This document shows, one piece after another, positions 1-6,235 of a stretch of DNA of 24,651 nt. The position numbers were made by a program, and so were the translations under genes. The stretch is taken from the NCBI GenBank assembly GCA_902768065.1, contig CACXJP010000019.1, forward strand, positions 1 to 24,651, written 5' to 3'. Below the pieces are notes generated by a model that was given only the letters and a program-made list of their open reading frames with translations, did not search any database and was not told the origin of the DNA. The first letter of the stretch is position 1. Each line of letters starts with the position of its first letter. Source of the stretch: an uncultured Erysipelotrichaceae bacterium (lineage in GTDB: Bacteria > Bacillota_I > Bacilli_A > RF39 > UBA660).

Positions 1-1077
1 ACTTTTAGTGGAACTACAAGTAATTATTTCGTTAGAATTATCATACATAAATCTAGTTAATTCATTTAAAATTCTTTTTAATTTATCTTCAATTTTATCT
101 GAATTATAATGATAACCATAACCTTTACAATTTGAGTTTTTACATCTTAAATGATAATAAATCTTAGTATTACCTTTATAGGTTTTAAATGATTCACTAG
201 CAGCAAGTATCTCATTACATAAAGGACATTTTACTAATCCTGCAAATAAATGAATATGCTCTCCATAGTTTGGATGTTTATTCTTTTCAAGGTTTGTTCT
301 TGTAGTATTCCAAGTAGTTGTATCAATAATTGGTTCACAATAATCTTCAACTCTTAAAACATCTTGTGGTTTTCTTTTATATTTTCCATATTCAAATATA
401 CCAATATAAATAGAATTAGTAAGTATCTTATAGACTCTATCTGCTTTCCATTTACCTTGTTTTAAATAAGCATTATTATCTTTCATAATAGTTGCGATAT
501 TTCTAGTAGAATAACCTTTTTTACACAGTTCAAATATTTCTTTAACAACTTGTGCTTCAATTGGTTCTACTTCTAAATGACCAGTTTCCTTGTTTCTAAT
601 ATAGCCATAAGGGGCTTTGCTAGGGTGTACTTTTTCTAATGCCATTTCTTCCATAGCACGTTTAGTTCTTGCTCCTATTTCTTTCCTTTCACGTTGACCG
701 AATACTAAATTCATACCAAATATCATTTCACCATTAGCAGTGGATACATCATATGGTTCAAGTATTAATTCAATTTTAACATCGTGTTCTTCACAGTAAT
801 TTAAAAGCCAAAACCCATCATAATTATTTCTAGTTAATCTATCTACTTTAATAGCAACTAATTTATCAATCTTATTTGATTTAATATCTTGTAGTAATCT
901 TTGCATATCTGGTCTCATTAAATCTTTTCCAGAATGTCCTGCATCATTATAAACATCTACAATATCATAATCATTTTTTTCACAATATTCTTTAATCATT
1001 CTAAGTTGTGAATCAATAGAATAGCCATTATCTCTTTGGTCATCAGTAGATACTCTTACATAAACTCCACATCTCAT
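1..1077 (-). CDS. Large serine recombinase (site-specific integrase), C-terminus cut by window edge
   Basis: The reading frame is open for 359 codons from an ATG at 1077 to the window edge and has no stop, so the gene continues to the left. The N-terminus carries the resolvase/invertase catalytic motif YVRVST, with Arg8 and the nucleophile Ser10, followed by the IKVDRLTRN helix (about 76-84). A recombinase domain spans about 155-265. A zinc beta-ribbon follows (CPLC at 284-287, then C312 and C317), and a coiled-coil-type region begins near 328. This order is that of large serine recombinases of phages, ICEs and Tn4451-like elements, which integrate or excise DNA between short att sites. The start is fixed by GAAAGGAGG 7-10 nt upstream. 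Element cargo would lie left of the window. Family assignment is firm; the element type is inferred. Confidence 0.95.
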   Translation of the reverse strand, partial: MRCGVYVRVSTDDQRDNGYSIDSQLRMIKEYCEKNDYDIVDVYNDAGHSGKDLMRPDMQRLLQDIKSNKIDKLVAIKVDRLTRNNYDGFWLLNYCEEHDVKIELILEPYDVSTANGEMIFGMNLVFGQRERKEIGARTKRAMEEMALEKVHPSKAPYGYIRNKETGHLEVEPIEAQVVKEIFELCKKGYSTRNIATIMKDNNAYLKQGKWKADRVYKILTNSIYIGIFEYGKYKRKPQDVLRVEDYCEPIIDTTTWNTTRTNLEKNKHPNYGEHIHLFAGLVKCPLCNEILAASESFKTYKGNTKIYYHLRCKNSNCKGYGYHYNSDKIEDKLKRILNELTRFMYDNSNEIITCSSTKS

Positions 1078-1094
1078 AATTTTCCTCCTTTCAA

Positions 1095-1237
1095 AATACC
1101 TCTCATATGTTTCCTCACTCAGATGCAAAAAAGTGCACTTAAATATGAAAAAAATTATATTTCCCATATGTTTCCTTAAAAAGAAGCTATTTTACGAAGT
1201 CTAATTTTAAATATTCCTCTAATTGTTTCCTCACTTA
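1095..1237. repeat. Three imperfect direct repeats upstream of the recombinase
   Basis: Three related motifs occur at 1095-1120, 1157-1177 and 1210-1237. On the plus strand each reads roughly ATATTCCTCTCATATGTTTCCTCACTT; the invariant part is the block TGTTTCCT preceded by CAT or AAT. Spacing between units is 62 and 53 nt. They fill the whole gap between the recombinase and the upstream small ORF. Large serine recombinase genes often lie next to their own att site, so these may be recombinase or excision-factor binding sites, or the element end. The function is inferred. Confidence 0.6.
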
Positions 1238-1253
1238 TATTTGCTAATTAAGG

Positions 1254-1538
1254 TTAGAAGTTGCGTTTTTGAATTATTTTTTCTAATTCTTTTAAGTTGT
1301 ATTTTTGCCTATGTTCTTTAATGTAAAAGGGTTTACTACTAATTTCATTTATTTTATATTCAAGTATAGTAAGAGTAATAGGATATGTAATTAGATAAAG
1401 AGTTGGTTCAATAAACTGCAAATTAGTATTTAGAAGAACTTTAACTTTTCCTTTTTTAGTTTTATAAGTAAAGTCTTTAATATGTTCTATAAGTTTAGAA
1501 TTAGGTTTAAGTTCTTCAATAATTTTAAATTCAAGCAT
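1254..1538 (-). CDS. Small protein of unknown function, 94 aa
   Basis: I do not recognise this protein. The ATG at 1538 is chosen because a strong site (GGAAGGAGGAC) lies 8-9 nt upstream. A longer frame reaching 1619 would begin inside tRNA-derived sequence and lacks a ribosome binding site. The product begins MLEFKIIEEL, is basic and lysine-rich, and has a central beta-rich or hydrophobic stretch (QFIEPTLYLITYPITLTILE, about 41-60) and a charged helical C-terminus. No cysteine or zinc motif is present. It lies 176 nt upstream of the recombinase on the same strand, so it may be carried by the same element, for example as an accessory or directionality factor. That role is only inference from position. 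Confidence 0.6.
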   Translation of the reverse strand: MLEFKIIEELKPNSKLIEHIKDFTYKTKKGKVKVLLNTNLQFIEPTLYLITYPITLTILEYKINEISSKPFYIKEHRQKYNLKELEKIIQKRNF

Positions 1539-1574
1539 AAAAAATGTCCTCCTTCCTAGAAAGAGAACATTATC

Positions 1575-1603
1575 TTTATATTTGGTAGAACAATCCTTTC
1601 CAA
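1575..1603 (-). promoter_or_regulatory. Candidate promoter for the 94-aa ORF, lying in tRNA-derived sequence
   Basis: On the minus strand TTGGAA (1598-1603) and TATAAA (1575-1580) are separated by exactly 17 nt, about 37 nt before the ATG at 1538. The -35 hexamer is the reverse complement of the tRNA-Gly anticodon loop sequence TTCCAA in the degenerate copy at 1583-1614. Assignment is by consensus match only. Confidence 0.4.
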
Positions 1604-1614
1604 GCCTGACTACG
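1583..1614 (+). pseudogene. Degenerate tRNA-Gly(UCC) fragment
   Basis: The plus strand matches the intact minus-strand tRNA-Gly at 1665-1738 over the D-arm 3' half, anticodon arm and start of the variable loop. TGGTAGAAC is identical over 9 nt, TTTCCAAG matches CTTCCAAG, and CTGACTACG is identical over 9 nt. The 5' anticodon stem has diverged, and no acceptor stem or T arm is present, so it cannot be a functional tRNA. It lies in inverted orientation relative to the intact gene, on the far side of its terminator. Confidence 0.65.
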
Positions 1615-1616
1615 GA

Positions 1617-1654
1617 CAAAATAAAAACTTACGAACTTTAATTAGTCCGTAAGT
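1617..1654 (-). terminator. Intrinsic terminator of the tRNA-Gly transcript
   Basis: ACTTACGAACT (1627-1637) pairs with AGTCCGTAAGT (1644-1654) with one mismatch and a TTAATT loop. On the minus strand the hairpin is followed by TTTTTATTTT. It begins 10 nt downstream of the tRNA CCA end. Confidence 0.75.
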
Positions 1655-1664
1655 TGTCTTCAAA

Positions 1665-1738
1665 TGGAGCGGATGATGGGAATCGAACCCACGTAGTCAG
1701 CTTGGAAGGCTGAGGTTCTACCATTAAACTACATCCGC
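1665..1738 (-). tRNA. tRNA-Gly, anticodon UCC, CCA encoded
   Basis: The minus strand folds as a complete 74-nt cloverleaf. The acceptor stem is GCGGATG/CATCCGC with discriminator U and a genomically encoded CCA. The D loop contains AATGGTA, the anticodon stem is TCAGC/GCTGA around CTTCCAA (anticodon TCC), and the T arm is TGGGTTCGATTCCCA. A consensus promoter lies upstream (1813-1840) and a hairpin terminator directly downstream, so it is a single-gene transcript. The UCC anticodon reads GGA and GGG codons, GGA being common in this genome. The FemX-like enzyme at 20709 belongs to a family that uses aminoacyl-tRNAs, but nothing here shows that this tRNA serves it. Confidence 0.97.
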
Positions 1739-1746
1739 ATAAAATA

Positions 1747-1790
1747 TTAATCGAACCTCGGCCATAAATTTCCGAAAGACCAAGCTACGA
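1747..1790 (+). other. tRNA-Gly-like segment in the tRNA leader, antisense to the anticodon arm
   Basis: Read on the plus strand, this leader segment resembles the tRNA itself. GAACCTCGGCC matches GAACCTCAGCC (10 of 11), and CCAAG followed by CTACG matches the 3' anticodon stem, with a TCA-sized deletion and an insert of about 14 nt in the loop. The transcript runs on the minus strand, so the leader RNA is complementary to the anticodon arm of the tRNA it precedes. The leader can also fold on itself (CUUGGUC with GGCCGAG). It may be a decayed inverted tRNA copy or a regulatory pairing element. Confidence 0.5.
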
Positions 1791-1802
1791 CTAAATAAAG
1801 TA

Positions 1803-1838
1803 GACATTCTTAATTATACTAGAAATATTAAGAATGTC
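1803..1838. repeat. Perfect 12-bp inverted repeat spanning the tRNA promoter
   Basis: GACATTCTTAAT (1803-1814) and ATTAAGAATGTC (1827-1838) are exact inverted copies separated by 12 nt. The arms contain parts of both the -35 and -10 boxes of the tRNA promoter. As RNA the hairpin would also lie 13 nt after the Nudix stop codon, followed by a modest T-rich stretch, so it may be a terminator for the Nudix transcript, an operator, or both. Confidence 0.6.
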
Positions 1839-1840
1839 AA
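1813..1840 (-). promoter_or_regulatory. Consensus sigma-A type promoter for tRNA-Gly
   Basis: The minus strand has a perfect TTGACA (1835-1840) and a perfect TATAAT (1813-1818) separated by 16 nt. Transcription should start near 1806, giving a leader of about 68 nt before the tRNA 5' end at 1738. Confidence 0.85.
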
Positions 1841-1850
1841 CACTTTTTCT

Positions 1851-2417
1851 TTATTTTTTTATCATTTTTAACTTTTCAGTCAAATAACTATATATTGGTT
1901 TCATCTTTTCTTCTGTTGTATAATTATTTACTTCATCTAATGGAACCCAACCTACATTACTATTTTCATCCTCTTTTATTGATAATTTATCATTTTCATC
2001 TGCTTCAAATAAGTATTCAATATCAAAATGAAGATGAGCATTTACTTGTTTTCCTCTTTTTTTATGTGCTTCTACTGTTAGAATATTTAGTCCATATATG
2101 CCATCATATAATTGATTTAATTTAGTGATTCCTGTTTCTTCCTCTATTTCTTTTTTTACTACATGTAATAAATCACTATCTCCATCCGCATGTCCACCTA
2201 CCCATGCCCATGAATCATAGATATTATGATATATCATTAATACTTTATCTCTTTTTTTATTTACTACCCATCCAGATGTTGTAAAATGGGCTATCTCATT
2301 CTCTCTTAGTAAGCAGTTAGTATTTTTCTTCATAAAATCAATAATTACTTTTTTATCTTGGATTTCTTTTTCATTTAATGGTTTGTAGTTTTCAATTTGT
2401 TTTAATAATTCTTTCAT
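1851..2417 (-). CDS. Nudix hydrolase
   Basis: The product is 188 aa and contains a Nudix box at residues 75-97. It reads G-HADGD-S-DLLHVVK-KEIEEETGI, so the catalytic KE-I-EEE-TGI helix (E90, E93, E94) is intact. The first conserved Glu of the consensus is replaced by Ser81 and the Arg by Lys89. The GGHADGD form is typical of a Nudix subgroup that hydrolyses nucleoside diphosphates linked to another moiety, with Mg2+; the substrate cannot be read from sequence. A helical N-terminal segment of about 40 residues precedes the domain. The start codon lies 1 nt after the ispH stop, which implies one transcript and coupled translation. Confidence 0.9.
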   Translation of the reverse strand: MKELLKQIENYKPLNEKEIQDKKVIIDFMKKNTNCLLRENEIAHFTTSGWVVNKKRDKVLMIYHNIYDSWAWVGGHADGDSDLLHVVKKEIEEETGITKLNQLYDGIYGLNILTVEAHKKRGKQVNAHLHFDIEYLFEADENDKLSIKEDENSNVGWVPLDEVNNYTTEEKMKPIYSYLTEKLKMIKK

Positions 2418-2418
2418 T

Positions 2419-3270
2419 TTATACTCCTTTTAAATATTCTATTATTTCTTCTACTACTATTTCTGGGGTTGAGGCTCCAGCCATAATGCCTATTTTATCT
2501 TCTTTTGTTATTATGATATCTTGTAAATCTTTGTAATTTTGAACTAAATATACTTTTGCACAATTTTTTGTGGAAATAACTTCAAGTTCTTTTGTATTTG
2601 AACTGTTTTTTCCACCAACTATAATCATTAAATCTACATCTTTTGATAACTGTTCTGTTTCTTTTTGTCTATCACTTGTTGCATTACATATTGTTTTATC
2701 TACATCTATTTCATATTTATTCTTTTTTGATATTATATCTACTAAAAAATCAAATTTTTCACTATTAAATGTTGTTTGTGATACAACAAATACTTTTGTT
2801 AGTTTACTTTTTTCGAGTTTCTTTAAACAATCTTCTATATCTTCTTTATTTTCTAGGATATATGAATTTTGTCCTGAGAAGCTTTGAACACCTAATGTTT
2901 CAGGATGATTCTTTTTTCCAATAATTATAATAAAATGATCATCCACTTTTTTACTTATTTTGTTTCTTATTACTTTTATCTTTCCACATGTTAGATCAAT
3001 TAGTTCAATATTTCTTTTGTTAGCCTCTTCATAGACGCTTTTTACTTCTCCATGGGCTCTAATAATCAACCTAGAATTACTTGGACATTCTTCAATACTA
3101 TTTATTGTTTTCATTCCCTTTTCTTCTAGATCTTTTATTACTCTTTCATTGTGAACTATTTGTCCTAAACAGAATAATTCTTTATATTTGTCTATCATTT
3201 CATTAGCTTTAACAACTGTGTATTTTACTCCATTACAAAAACCACTTGTTTTTCCTATAATTATTTCCAC
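2419..3270 (-). CDS. ispH: 4-hydroxy-3-methylbut-2-enyl diphosphate reductase
   Basis: The product is 283 aa, the usual length for bacterial IspH/LytB. It catalyses the last step of the MEP isoprenoid pathway, reducing HMBPP to IPP and DMAPP with a [4Fe-4S] cluster. The three cluster cysteines are present (C12 in GFCNGV, C95 in DLTCGK, C195 in ICNATSDRQ). So are the substrate-binding histidines H40 (IVHN), H73 (RAHG) and H122, the catalytic E124 in NHPE, T167 in SQTT, and the SSNT motif at 223-226. The residue after the second cysteine is Gly rather than the usual Pro. The start is a GTG with AAGGAGGTGAT 7 nt upstream. It follows the MmcQ/YjbR gene by 27 nt and abuts the Nudix gene. Confidence 0.97.
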   Translation of the reverse strand: MEIIIGKTSGFCNGVKYTVVKANEMIDKYKELFCLGQIVHNERVIKDLEEKGMKTINSIEECPSNSRLIIRAHGEVKSVYEEANKRNIELIDLTCGKIKVIRNKISKKVDDHFIIIIGKKNHPETLGVQSFSGQNSYILENKEDIEDCLKKLEKSKLTKVFVVSQTTFNSEKFDFLVDIISKKNKYEIDVDKTICNATSDRQKETEQLSKDVDLMIIVGGKNSSNTKELEVISTKNCAKVYLVQNYKDLQDIIITKEDKIGIMAGASTPEIVVEEIIEYLKGV

Positions 3271-3297
3271 AAAATCACCTCCTTTATTATACCATAG

Positions 3298-3960
3298 TTA
3301 ATTATTTTTAACTGTATATGAGTGGCTTATTTCTATTAGTTTAACTATTTCTTCATCTGATAGTGATTCATCTAGTATAAACGTTATCCAATATTTTTTA
3401 TTCATGTGATATGCCTTGTAGAATTCTTTTCTTTTTAGTAAGCTTTCTATCATTTCTTGTGGTAATTTAACATTCATAACTTCTACTTTTTTTGATTCTG
3501 CTCCTAATTTTTCTTTATTAATATACATTATTATTCCATACCATTTTTTATTATTTGGATTTCTAAATACTGAATTTACATCATCTTTCCACAAATATTC
3601 TGGGATATCACCATATATTTCATTTATTTTATTAGCTATTCTATTTGCTTGATTAGAAATATAACTATTTGTTTTTGAGCACTTTTTTCTAATATCTTTT
3701 AAAATTTTTATATACTCATTTTTTATATTATTTATAAATTCACCTGTGATATTTTCTACTCGATAATTAAGTAGTTCTTCACCTATTTCATTGTCTATTA
3801 TTTTTCCTTTTATTTTGTCATTTTTATATATTATTTCTACTTTGAAGTTGTTGTTTACTATTAATTCTTCATAGTAATAAGAGTCATTAATTTGTTTAAA
3901 TCCATATTCAATTAATATATCAGTATTTATTTCACTTTTTTTAAATATTTCCTCTTCCAT
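3298..3960 (-). CDS. MmcQ/YjbR family protein with an extra N-terminal domain
   Basis: The 220-aa product has two parts. Residues 115-217 match the MmcQ/YjbR (DUF419) fold, a CyaY-like alpha/beta double-wing domain. Visible motifs are VFRNPNNKKWYGIIM (131-145), VKLPQEM (164-170), and the signature YKAYHMNKKYWITFILD (181-197) followed by SDEEIVKLI. The N-terminal 110 residues are charged and not recognised. They contain a short beta-like stretch and a lysine-rich helix. DNA binding has been proposed for the family but its biochemical role is unsettled. The gene lies between an htrA terminator hairpin and ispH on the same strand. Confidence 0.85.
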   Translation of the reverse strand: MEEEIFKKSEINTDILIEYGFKQINDSYYYEELIVNNNFKVEIIYKNDKIKGKIIDNEIGEELLNYRVENITGEFINNIKNEYIKILKDIRKKCSKTNSYISNQANRIANKINEIYGDIPEYLWKDDVNSVFRNPNNKKWYGIIMYINKEKLGAESKKVEVMNVKLPQEMIESLLKRKEFYKAYHMNKKYWITFILDESLSDEEIVKLIEISHSYTVKNN

Positions 3961-3974
3961 TTTATCTCCTAACT

Positions 3975-4001
3975 AAAAATATCCAATAAATGGATATTTT
4001 T
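3975..4001 (-). terminator. Hairpin terminator/attenuator after htrA, overlapping its stop codon
   Basis: AAAAATATCCA (3975-3985) and TGGATATTTTT (3991-4001) form a perfect 11-bp stem around ATAAA. The first two bases of the htrA stop codon (4000-4002) lie in the arm. The T-run is built into the stem itself. It stands 15 nt before the MmcQ/YjbR start, so some read-through is likely. Confidence 0.7.
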
Positions 4002-5193
4002 AAGATAAAGTAACTTCTACTTCTTTTTCTTTATAATCATTTTTTTCTAGGTAACTAACAGTTAATTTTATTTTGTCACCTTTTTCTTTATTATTAGTTA
4101 TACTTTTAATAGTAGAAAGACCTTTTACTTCTTTTCCTTCTATTTTTGTAACTATATTTCCTCTTTCTAATCCTGCTTTATCTGCACCTGATCCTTGTGT
4201 TACTTCTGTTATATAGAAACCTGTTGGGCAGTTAAGACTCTTACTTTGTTCTTCATTTATTATTCTACCTGCAATTCCAATAGTTCCTCCACCTTCATCA
4301 TTTTTTCCATTCATTAGTTTTTCAATAATGTCTTTTACATCTGTGATTGGAATAGCAAATCCCATTCCTTCAATACTAGCTGATGCTGAACTATTTGATG
4401 AATACTTAACAGAATTAATTCCTATAACTTCTCCGGCACTATTTAATAATGCTCCTCCACTATTTCCTCCATTGATTGCAGCATCAATTTGGATCATCTT
4501 TGTAGAAACATCGTCAATTGTTACTTCTCTATCTAACGCACTTACAACTCCTGTAGTTACAGATTGTCCATAACCAAGAGCATTTCCTATTGCGATTATT
4601 CCATTTCCTACTTTAAGTTTTGAACTATCTCCAATTGTCGCAATTTTTATTACTGATAATGTTTCATTATCTAAATTTGCTAATTTAACAGATACGATAG
4701 CAACATCTTTTCTTTCTGATGTTCCTTTTATTCTTGCATCTACACTCTTACCATTAACAAATTGGATTGATAATTCTTCTGCCCCATCAACTACATGGTT
4801 ATTTGTCAATATTAATAGTTCATCATCCGTTTTACTTATAATTATTCCAGAACCTGCCCCTTCAGCATATTGTTGTTGATTATTGTTAAAGAAACTTGGT
4901 CCAAAATTTCCTGATGATACTAGTGTTTTACTTGTTATTGAAACAATTGAAGGCATTACTTCTTCTACTATCTCTGAAACATCTGTAATGTATATTCCTT
5001 CTTTTTGTTTATTATTTGTCTCTGTGTATGTTAGTTCTGCCTTTTTACGAGTTGGAAGAGCATCAAATTTAATTAGCCCTATATTATTTAGTGCAATAAC
5101 AAATGCAATAAATATAGCTATTATAAATAATACTATTACCGTATAAAGGCAAATATTTTTTGTTGTTGATTTTTTCTTTTCCTTTTTTTCCAT
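4000..5193 (-). CDS. htrA: HtrA/DegP-type membrane-anchored serine protease with one PDZ domain
   Basis: The 397-aa product has a lysine-rich cytoplasmic N-terminus, one membrane segment (about 14-36), a linker, a trypsin-like S1C protease domain (about 75-290) and one C-terminal PDZ domain (about 300-396). The catalytic triad is visible: His133 in TNNHVV, Asp163 in RKDVAIVSV and Ser245 in GGNSGGAL. IDAAINGGNSGGALL is the family signature. Such proteases degrade or refold damaged proteins outside the membrane, and the PDZ domain regulates access. The start is an ATG preceded by GAGGTGATAAA. It is the first gene of a minus-strand set leading into MmcQ/YjbR, ispH and the Nudix gene. Confidence 0.95.
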   Translation of the reverse strand: MEKKEKKKSTTKNICLYTVIVLFIIAIFIAFVIALNNIGLIKFDALPTRKKAELTYTETNNKQKEGIYITDVSEIVEEVMPSIVSITSKTLVSSGNFGPSFFNNNQQQYAEGAGSGIIISKTDDELLILTNNHVVDGAEELSIQFVNGKSVDARIKGTSERKDVAIVSVKLANLDNETLSVIKIATIGDSSKLKVGNGIIAIGNALGYGQSVTTGVVSALDREVTIDDVSTKMIQIDAAINGGNSGGALLNSAGEVIGINSVKYSSNSSASASIEGMGFAIPITDVKDIIEKLMNGKNDEGGGTIGIAGRIINEEQSKSLNCPTGFYITEVTQGSGADKAGLERGNIVTKIEGKEVKGLSTIKSITNNKEKGDKIKLTVSYLEKNDYKEKEVEVTLS

Positions 5194-5268
5194 TTTATCA
5201 CCTCATTTATAATTACTTATATAGATAATATACTTCAATTGTGAAAATAATATGAAATTTTTATTTTT

Positions 5269-6231
5269 TTATCCGTGACGGCCTCCGCCACTTGAGTGAC
5301 CTCCACCTGATGAACCACTACTTGAATGGAAACTTCCACCACTTGAATGTCCTCCACTACTACTGCTTGATGAAGTTGTGTAGTGTGTTGTGTGTGATGA
5401 TATGAAAGTATCTTCTTTATTTGATATGTTTATACTCTTACTATCTATGTATTCTTCAGCCTGAGTTGCTTTCATTACCATTTTATTTTTTCCTACCATT
5501 ATAACTATTATAATTGTACTTACAACACTTGCAATAAGAATTGCCAATCCTATAGGAGCATGATATTTTGGAGGTTCTACTGGTGGTGCCTGTAGATATC
5601 CATTATCATCAACTGTATAGCCTTTCATTTCTTCAGGTATTCCATTATCATAATAAGTTCTCATTTCTGATATGTATCTACTAAATCCACTATAATAATT
5701 TTTATCATGTAAATTATCATAAATATTATCTAGAGTTCTGTCTAACCTTGATTTACTAAAATATAACTGAGCATTTCCAAATGTATATATATCATAATAT
5801 GGATCATTTTCATATGTATTTCTAAATAGTAATACTCCACTATATTTGTCTAAATCTAATCCAAAGTCATTATAATCATAGAAATCAGCTGCATAATCTT
5901 CATTCATCTTATCATATGAATATGGTAAATTATCTATTAATATTACAATTTCCATATTGGTATGATTTTTGAATTCAGTTGCTGCACTTTTTAATTTTTC
6001 ATATTCTTCTTCTGTAAGTACATCTGAAAAATCATATATTTTATCTTCGGCATTTACATATTTTGATTTTAATACATTATCTTTGTTTTCTGCAGTAATT
6101 GTCCATTTTTTATTTACACCTAAGTTTTCTGATTCTTCTCTGGTTTTTGTTTCAGGTATCTTGGCATTAACACTTACTATTCCAATTAAGAATAAAGATA
6201 TAATTATTAATAAATATTTAATTCTCTTCAT
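5269..6231 (-). CDS. TPM-domain (YgcG-type) membrane protein with a Gly/Ser/His-rich tail
   Basis: The 320-aa product starts with a signal peptide (about 1-23). A TPM domain follows at about 62-205, with the opening motif IYDFSDVLTEEEYEKLK, a VVILID-like strand (MEIVILID) and the GVLLF strand. A membrane helix spans about 226-248, and a low-complexity tail of Ser, Gly and His covers 284-320. Family members are predicted phosphatase-like or chaperone-like extracytoplasmic domains, and the Gly-rich tail is typical of this group. The start lies 4 nt after the stop of the zinc-ribbon gene, so the two are co-translated and probably act together at the membrane. The biochemical activity is unknown. 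No clear terminator follows. Confidence 0.88.
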   Translation of the reverse strand: MKRIKYLLIIISLFLIGIVSVNAKIPETKTREESENLGVNKKWTITAENKDNVLKSKYVNAEDKIYDFSDVLTEEEYEKLKSAATEFKNHTNMEIVILIDNLPYSYDKMNEDYAADFYDYNDFGLDLDKYSGVLLFRNTYENDPYYDIYTFGNAQLYFSKSRLDRTLDNIYDNLHDKNYYSGFSRYISEMRTYYDNGIPEEMKGYTVDDNGYLQAPPVEPPKYHAPIGLAILIASVVSTIIIVIMVGKNKMVMKATQAEEYIDSKSINISNKEDTFISSHTTHYTTSSSSSSGGHSSGGSFHSSSGSSGGGHSSGGGRHG

Positions 6232-6235
6232 TGAC

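Noticed and set aside
1254..1619. Longer form of the small ORF starting at 1619
   Set aside because: The extension translates the inverted tRNA fragment, runs through the candidate promoter and has no ribosome binding site, while the ATG at 1538 has a very strong one.
1665..1738. tRNA-Gly 3' end as the attachment site of the recombinase element
   Set aside because: The duplicated tRNA parts are internal and inverted, with no direct copy of the 3' end, and large serine recombinases usually do not use tRNA 3' ends. The true att site is not determined.
1740..1800. A second functional tRNA or a T-box/glycine riboswitch in the leader
   Set aside because: No acceptor or T arm can be formed, no T-box motif (UGGNACC type) or glycine-aptamer core is present, and the segment matches the inverted tRNA-Gly instead.
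2570..2887. Plus-strand open frames opposite ispH, htrA, copA and the repeat protein
   Set aside because: They are antisense shadows of well-supported genes, lack ribosome binding sites and show no family motifs.
3286..3294. TGGTATAAT just upstream of ispH as a promoter
   Set aside because: A transcript starting about 7 nt after it would begin inside the ribosome binding site AAGGAGG, so the match is probably fortuitous or very weakly used.
5281..5380. Gly/Ser/His-rich coding tail as a separate short repeat element
   Set aside because: It is the usual low-complexity tail of YgcG-type TPM proteins and stays in frame to the stop codon.
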